Source: Bacilli bacterium (GTDB lineage: Bacteria; Bacillota_I; Bacilli_A; RF39; UBA660). Taken from it: a DNA stretch of 8,227 nt. The stretch covers positions 1 through 8,227 of the forward strand of contig JAFUZI010000018.1 of NCBI GenBank assembly GCA_017476705.1, in the 5' to 3' direction. Made by a program: the position numbers and the translations under genes. This document shows, piece after piece, positions 5,718 through 8,227 of this stretch; position 1 is the stretch's first letter, and every line of letters starts with the position of its first letter. The notes beneath the pieces are model-generated. The model searched no databases. It was not told where the DNA came from and saw only the letters and a list, made by a program, of their open reading frames with translations.

Positions 5718-7514
5718 ATGAATCAAAAGAATATTAGAAATTTTTCAATAATTGCTCATATAGATCATGGAAAAAGTACTATAGCTGATCGTATACTAGA
5801 GGTTACTGATGCTATTACTGATAGAGAAAAAAAAGATCAATTACTAGATAGCATGGATATTGAAAGAGAACGCGGTATTACAATTAAACTTAATGCTGTT
5901 AATTTAAAATATAATTATAAAGGTGAAGAATATTATTTAAATTTAATAGATACTCCAGGTCATGTAGACTTTTCTTATGAAGTATCAAGAAGTCTTGCTG
6001 CATGTGAAGGAGCAATACTTGTTGTAGATGCAGCTCAAGGAATAGAAGCACAAACACTTGCTAACTTATTTTTGGCTCTTGATAATGATTTAACTATAAT
6101 ACCAGTTATTAATAAAATAGACCTACCTAATGCTGACATTGAAAAAGTTACAAATGAACTTGTTGATATGTTAGGATTTTCTCGTGATGATATTATACTT
6201 ACAAGTGCAAAAAACGGAATTGGTATAAAAGAGTTAGTAGAAGCTGTAATAGATAGAATAGAACCTCCAAAGGGATCTGTTAATGAACCTTTACAAGCAC
6301 TTATTTTTGATTCATTCTTTGATGAATATAGGGGTATTGTTACATCACTTCGCGTTGTTAATGGATCTATTAAAATTAAAGATAAAATAAAGATGAATGC
6401 AACTGGTGCAACATACGATGTTGCTGAGCTTTATATTCATACACCTAATGAGACTAAGGTTGATGAGTTAGTTGCAGGACAAGTTGGATACTTATCAGCA
6501 TCCATCAAGAGTATTGAAGATGTAAGAGTTGGTGACACTATAGTTAAAGCAGGTTCTAATACACCTTCACTTCCAGGATATAAGCCAATGAAACCTATGG
6601 TGTTCTGTGGTATATATCCAACTGAATCTTCTAAATTTCCTGAACTTAGAGAAGCTTTAGAAAAACTAAAACTTAATGATGCTGCCTTAGAGTTTACTCC
6701 TGAGACATCGCAAGCACTTGGTTTTGGCTTTAGATGTGGTTTCTTAGGTCTTCTTCATATGGAAATTATTCAAGAGAGAATTGAAAGAGAATTTCATATT
6801 GACTTAATCGCTACAGCTCCTTCTGTTATTTATGATGTAGAATTAACTGATGGGTCTAACTTAAGAGTAGATTCTCCAGCTGTTATGCCTGATAGAGTTA
6901 AGATTAAGGATGTTAAAGAACCTTATATTAAAACTAATATAATAGTTCCAAGTGAATATATAGGTCCTATTATGGAATTATGTCAAAATAAAAGAGGAAA
7001 CTATGTATCTATTGAATATTTAGATAAGACACGTGTTAATATTCACTATGAAATACCTTTATCAGAAATTGTTTATGATTTTTTTGATAAGCTAAAGTCT
7101 TCTACTAAAGGTTATGCTTCATTTGATTATGAATTAATTGGTTATAAGAGTAGTGATTTGGTTAAAATGGATATATTACTTAATGGTGAAATTGTAGATG
7201 CCTTAAGTTTAATCGTTCATAAAGACTTTGCTTATAATAGAGGAAAAGCAATAGTAGAAAATTTAAGAAAACTTATCCCAAGACAACAATTTGAAGTTCC
7301 AATTCAAGCAGCAGTAGGCGCTAAAATTATTGCTCGTGAAAACATTAAAGCAGTTAGAAAAAATGTACTTGCTAAATGTTATGGTGGAGATATAACACGT
7401 AAGAAAAAACTTTTAGAGAAACAAAAACAAGGTAAAAAACGTATGAAAATGGTAGGTAGTGTAGAAGTACCACAAGAAGCCTTCTTATCAGTTTTATCTA
7501 TGAATGAAGAATAA
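5718..7514 (+). CDS. lepA: elongation factor 4 (LepA), ribosome back-translocating GTPase
   Basis: LepA/EF4 is a translational GTPase that binds the ribosome and affects translocation state and 30S maturation. The 598-aa product is full length for the family. GTPase motifs: AHIDHGKST (G1, residues 13-21), RGITIK (G2, 52-57), DTPGH (G3, 78-82), NKID (G4, 132-135), TSAK (G5, 162-165). LepA-specific features follow: the domain III block QALGFGFRCGFLGLLHMEI and the unique C-terminal domain ending in TRKKKLLEKQKQGKKRMK then VEVPQEAFLSVL. GGTGAT precedes the ATG. The gene follows the spoIIP/yqxA-like pair and has its own promoter. Only 5 bp separate its stop from the -35 of the next RNA gene, so it probably uses that RNA's terminator. 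Confidence 0.98.
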   Translation: MNQKNIRNFSIIAHIDHGKSTIADRILEVTDAITDREKKDQLLDSMDIERERGITIKLNAVNLKYNYKGEEYYLNLIDTPGHVDFSYEVSRSLAACEGAILVVDAAQGIEAQTLANLFLALDNDLTIIPVINKIDLPNADIEKVTNELVDMLGFSRDDIILTSAKNGIGIKELVEAVIDRIEPPKGSVNEPLQALIFDSFFDEYRGIVTSLRVVNGSIKIKDKIKMNATGATYDVAELYIHTPNETKVDELVAGQVGYLSASIKSIEDVRVGDTIVKAGSNTPSLPGYKPMKPMVFCGIYPTESSKFPELREALEKLKLNDAALEFTPETSQALGFGFRCGFLGLLHMEIIQERIEREFHIDLIATAPSVIYDVELTDGSNLRVDSPAVMPDRVKIKDVKEPYIKTNIIVPSEYIGPIMELCQNKRGNYVSIEYLDKTRVNIHYEIPLSEIVYDFFDKLKSSTKGYASFDYELIGYKSSDLVKMDILLNGEIVDALSLIVHKDFAYNRGKAIVENLRKLIPRQQFEVPIQAAVGAKIIARENIKAVRKNVLAKCYGGDITRKKKLLEKQKQGKKRMKMVGSVEVPQEAFLSVLSMNEE

Positions 7515-7519
7515 TCTAT

Positions 7520-7548
7520 TTGACTAATTATAAGAATTAGAATATAAT
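7520..7548 (+). promoter_or_regulatory. near-consensus sigma-A promoter for a small RNA
   Basis: TTGACT (7520-7525) and TATAAT (7543-7548) are separated by exactly 17 bp. This is the best -35/-10 pair seen in the window. Start of transcription is expected at 7555-7556 (A or G). No + strand protein gene with a ribosome binding site follows, and a terminator begins 38 bp after the predicted start. Confidence 0.75.
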
Positions 7549-7554
7549 TTAATT

Positions 7555-7639
7555 AGGGACACGCTTTATTACGTGTGCTCATTGTTGGTTATGAACACAA
7601 CTATTAGTTATATAATATGTTGTGTTCTTTTATTTTTTT
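7555..7639 (+). ncRNA. predicted ~75-85-nt small RNA, candidate type I antitoxin
   Basis: A near-consensus promoter ends 6 bp upstream and a strong intrinsic terminator closes the unit, giving a transcript of about 75-85 nt with no credible ORF. Its 5' part can form ACACG (7559-7563) with CGTGT (7572-7576). Alternatively TGTGcTCAT (7574-7582) pairs with ATGAaCACA (7591-7599), which would compete with the terminator stem. It is convergent with the - strand mini-ORF at 7638-7721 and overlaps any - strand transcript that runs past that ORF's stop. By analogy with RNA II of the Fst/par system it is a candidate antitoxin RNA. Alternatives are a lepA 3'-UTR-derived RNA or a regulatory RNA for other targets. 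Existence of the transcript is inferred from promoter plus terminator only. Confidence 0.5.
7593..7639 (+). terminator. strong intrinsic terminator (small RNA and lepA)
   Basis: GAACACAAC (7593-7601) pairs perfectly with GTTGTGTTC (7619-7627). The stem extends inward through TATTA/TAATA after one bulge, with a 6-nt loop. TTTTATTTTTTT follows at 7628-7639. On the - strand the same hairpin lacks a U-tract, so it is a one-directional terminator. Confidence 0.9.
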
Positions 7640-7721
7640 ATATTAACTTAAAAATTAAGATAATAATTATAAATAGAAGAATGATTACTTCAGTATGTAA
7701 GAATTTTTCATTATGCTTCAT
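7638..7721 (-). CDS. 27-aa hydrophobic single-helix peptide, candidate type I toxin
   Basis: This mini-ORF reads on the - strand from ATG at 7721 to TAA at 7640-7638. The peptide starts MKHNEKFLHTEV and ends in an almost purely aliphatic helix (residues 12-24, Ile/Leu/Phe only) followed by Lys25, Leu, Ile: a small polar N-terminus plus one membrane span. Translation is supported by AAAGGAG (7736-7730), the strongest Shine-Dalgarno near any unassigned ORF here, 8 nt from the ATG. That site lies in a hairpin with CTCCT (7754-7750). A promoter (TTGTAA-N17-TATTAT) is positioned for a 5' leader of about 55 nt. Size, hydrophobicity, sequestered ribosome binding site and a convergent small RNA are typical of type I toxins, but the peptide matches no family I know. 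Alternatives are a small regulatory membrane peptide or a chance ORF. Confidence 0.5.
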   Translation of the reverse strand: MKHNEKFLHTEVIILLFIIIILIFKLI

Positions 7722-7729
7722 ACTTATCA

Positions 7730-7754
7730 CTCCTTTCTATAAAATAGATAGGAG
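7730..7754 (-). promoter_or_regulatory. hairpin sequestering the mini-ORF ribosome binding site
   Basis: In the - strand RNA, CTCCT (7754-7750) pairs with AGGAG (7734-7730) and TCTAT (7748-7744) pairs with ATAGA (7740-7736), leaving one A-A mismatch and a TTT loop. The 3' arm contains the core of the AAAGGAG Shine-Dalgarno, so initiation should be blocked unless the hairpin opens. Two G-U pairs could extend the base. Confidence 0.6.
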
Positions 7755-7782
7755 CACAACAATAATAAAACGTGTCAAAGCC

Positions 7783-7811
7783 ATAATAAAACTAACTTTA
7801 TATTTTTACAA
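7783..7811 (-). promoter_or_regulatory. candidate promoter of the - strand mini-ORF
   Basis: On the - strand, TTGTAA (7811-7806) and TATTAT (7788-7783) are 17 bp apart. They match 4/6 and 5/6 of the sigma-A hexamers. Transcription would start near 7776, just where the right arm of the inverted repeat begins, mirroring the placement of the small-RNA promoter on the other side. Confidence 0.5.
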
Positions 7812-8010
7812 ATATCTAATTTTAAAAATTGAAATAAAATAACTTTTAAATTTATATAATTGGTTTAACGAATTTTTAAAATTGAATAGTTTTATAATTT
7901 ATATTTTGAAAAATTATAATAGTTTAAAAAACTATTGATATTATTCGACATTCTTATTTTGTCTAATAGTGTCAAGAAAACAAATAAATGTATTATGAAG
8001 TATTTTATTT
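7812..8010. other. AT-rich spacer before ppdK with small hairpins
   Basis: No gene with a ribosome binding site was found on either strand. Two short inverted repeats are visible: TTATAATTT (7892-7900) with AAATTATAA (7911-7919), and AATAGTTT (7918-7925) with AAACTATT (7929-7936). The second is followed on the - strand by ATAATTTTT, so it could act as a weak - strand terminator. GACA (7947-7950) with TGTC (7960-7963 or 7970-7973) is minor. Nothing else is supported. Confidence 0.4.
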
Positions 8011-8019
8011 TGTTATAAT
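8011..8019 (+). promoter_or_regulatory. extended -10 promoter of ppdK
   Basis: TG-T-TATAAT (8011-8019) follows a T-rich run and lies 21 bp before the ppdK ATG. No clear -35 is seen at 16-18 bp. It is the same design as the promoters of lepA and of the lipoprotein gene. Confidence 0.65.
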
Positions 8020-8040
8020 TAAATATAGGAGGAGACATAC

Positions 8041-8227
8041 ATGAAAAAATACGTATATTTATTTACAGAAGGAAATGCTAATATGCGTGAACTTCTAGGT
8101 GGTAAAGGAGCTAACTTAGCTGAAATGACAAATATAGGTCTTCCTGTACCACAAGGTTTTACAATTACAACTGAAGCATGTACAAAATATTATGAAGATG
8201 GAAAAGTAATCAACTCTGAGATAGAAA
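8041..8227 (+). CDS. ppdK: pyruvate, phosphate dikinase, N-terminal 62 residues (cut by window edge)
   Basis: PPDK interconverts pyruvate, ATP and phosphate with phosphoenolpyruvate, AMP and pyrophosphate, and in many anaerobes works in glycolysis. Only the N-terminus is visible: KKYVYLFTEG, then RELLGGKGANLAEMTNIGLPVPQGFTITTEAC, the classic start of the ATP-grasp nucleotide-binding domain, with GGKGANLAEM and GLPVPQGF as family hallmarks. The frame is open to the right edge; a full protein is about 870-880 aa. AGGAGGAG (8027-8034), the strongest ribosome binding site in the window, and an extended -10 promoter suggest high expression. PEP synthase shares the fold, but the VYLFTEG start favours PPDK. 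Confidence 0.93.
   Translation, partial: MKKYVYLFTEGNANMRELLGGKGANLAEMTNIGLPVPQGFTITTEACTKYYEDGKVINSEIE

Larger units (their letters stand above)
7558..7776. repeat. 23/25-bp imperfect inverted repeat bracketing the mini-ORF cassette
   Basis: The left arm 7558-7580 (starts GACACG, ends GTGTGCTC) is the imperfect reverse complement of the right arm 7752-7776 (starts GAGCACAAC, ends CGTGTC). About 22 positions pair (two as G-U in the - strand RNA), with a small internal bulge. The 171-bp interior holds the small-RNA terminator and the - strand mini-ORF. In a - strand transcript the arms would pair the 5' leader with the 3' end. No target-site duplication was seen next to the arms, which weakens a mobile-element reading. 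Confidence 0.65.

Noticed and set aside
7558..7776. Miniature transposable element with terminal inverted repeats
   Set aside because: The arms could be TIRs, but no target-site duplication flanks them, and the promoters and ribosome binding site fit a toxin-antitoxin-like cassette better. Genome-wide copies would reopen this.
7770..7778. Perfect TTGACA on the - strand as -35 of the mini-ORF
   Set aside because: No -10-like hexamer is found 16-19 bp downstream; TTGTAA/TATTAT at 7811-7783 is better spaced.
7737..7784. 15-codon hydrophobic ORF (MALTRFIIVVLLSIL) on the - strand just before the mini-ORF
   Set aside because: It has no ribosome binding site, and its ATG lies upstream of the predicted transcription start near 7776, so it would not be in the mRNA. 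It would become a leader-peptide candidate if a more distal start were mapped.
7573..7842. 89-aa ORF on the + strand after lepA
   Set aside because: It starts with GTG inside the small RNA, has no Shine-Dalgarno, runs through a strong terminator, and its composition is what random AT-rich DNA gives.
1..8227. Mycoplasma-type recoding (TGA = Trp), given the AT-richness and small-genome look
   Set aside because: Trp in TrmB (DPWP) and in the amidotransferase (QWHPE) is TGG, no conserved frame needs TGA read-through, and the visible stops are TAA or TAG.

Overview
The window is very AT-rich and tightly packed. All recognisable protein genes lie on the + strand, use the standard bacterial code (Trp is TGG and TGA is not read through) and mostly carry Gram-positive ribosome binding sites. 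The gene content (trmB, ytxG/ytxH-like genes, spoIIP next to lepA, ppdK) points to a low-GC Bacillota, most likely an uncultured Bacilli/Erysipelotrichia/RF39-type lineage. That placement is inference from content and composition. No rRNA, tRNA, CRISPR array, transposase or phage gene was seen.

Left part (1-3115): the 3' part of trmB (tRNA m7G46 methyltransferase) is followed by a four-gene cell-envelope cluster with touching or overlapping ends: a small lipoprotein, a 374-aa acidic low-complexity protein with a SepF-like N-terminal amphipathic helix, a DUF948/YtxG-like one-TM protein, and a YtxH-family protein. A hairpin terminator that includes the ytxH stop codon closes the cluster. trmB and ytxG-ytxH are also near neighbours in Bacillus subtilis, so this looks like eroded ancestral synteny.

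Middle part (3116-5669): tmk-like thymidylate kinase with an unusual P-loop; a second stop-codon-spanning terminator; a compact class I glutamine amidotransferase (peptidase C26-like) that has no Shine-Dalgarno and may be leaderless; then spoIIP (cell-wall amidase/endopeptidase) overlapping a 112-aa one-TM protein that sits where yqxA lies in Bacillus (spoIIP-yqxA-lepA).

Right part (5670-8227): lepA (elongation factor 4) with its own extended -10 promoter, a 526-bp intergenic region, and the start of ppdK (pyruvate phosphate dikinase).

The lepA-ppdK gap is the most interesting part. Directly after lepA a near-consensus sigma-A promoter (TTGACT-N17-TATAAT) drives what should be a roughly 75-85-nt RNA ending in a strong terminator. 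Convergent to it on the - strand is a 27-codon ORF for a hydrophobic, single-helix peptide with an AAAGGAG ribosome binding site. A hairpin appears to sequester that site, and a plausible promoter lies upstream. A 23/25-bp inverted repeat brackets the whole cassette and could pair the two ends of the - strand mRNA. This is the architecture of a type I toxin-antitoxin locus (Fst/par- or hok-like logic) with a peptide I do not recognise. Everything about its function is inference from the sequence.
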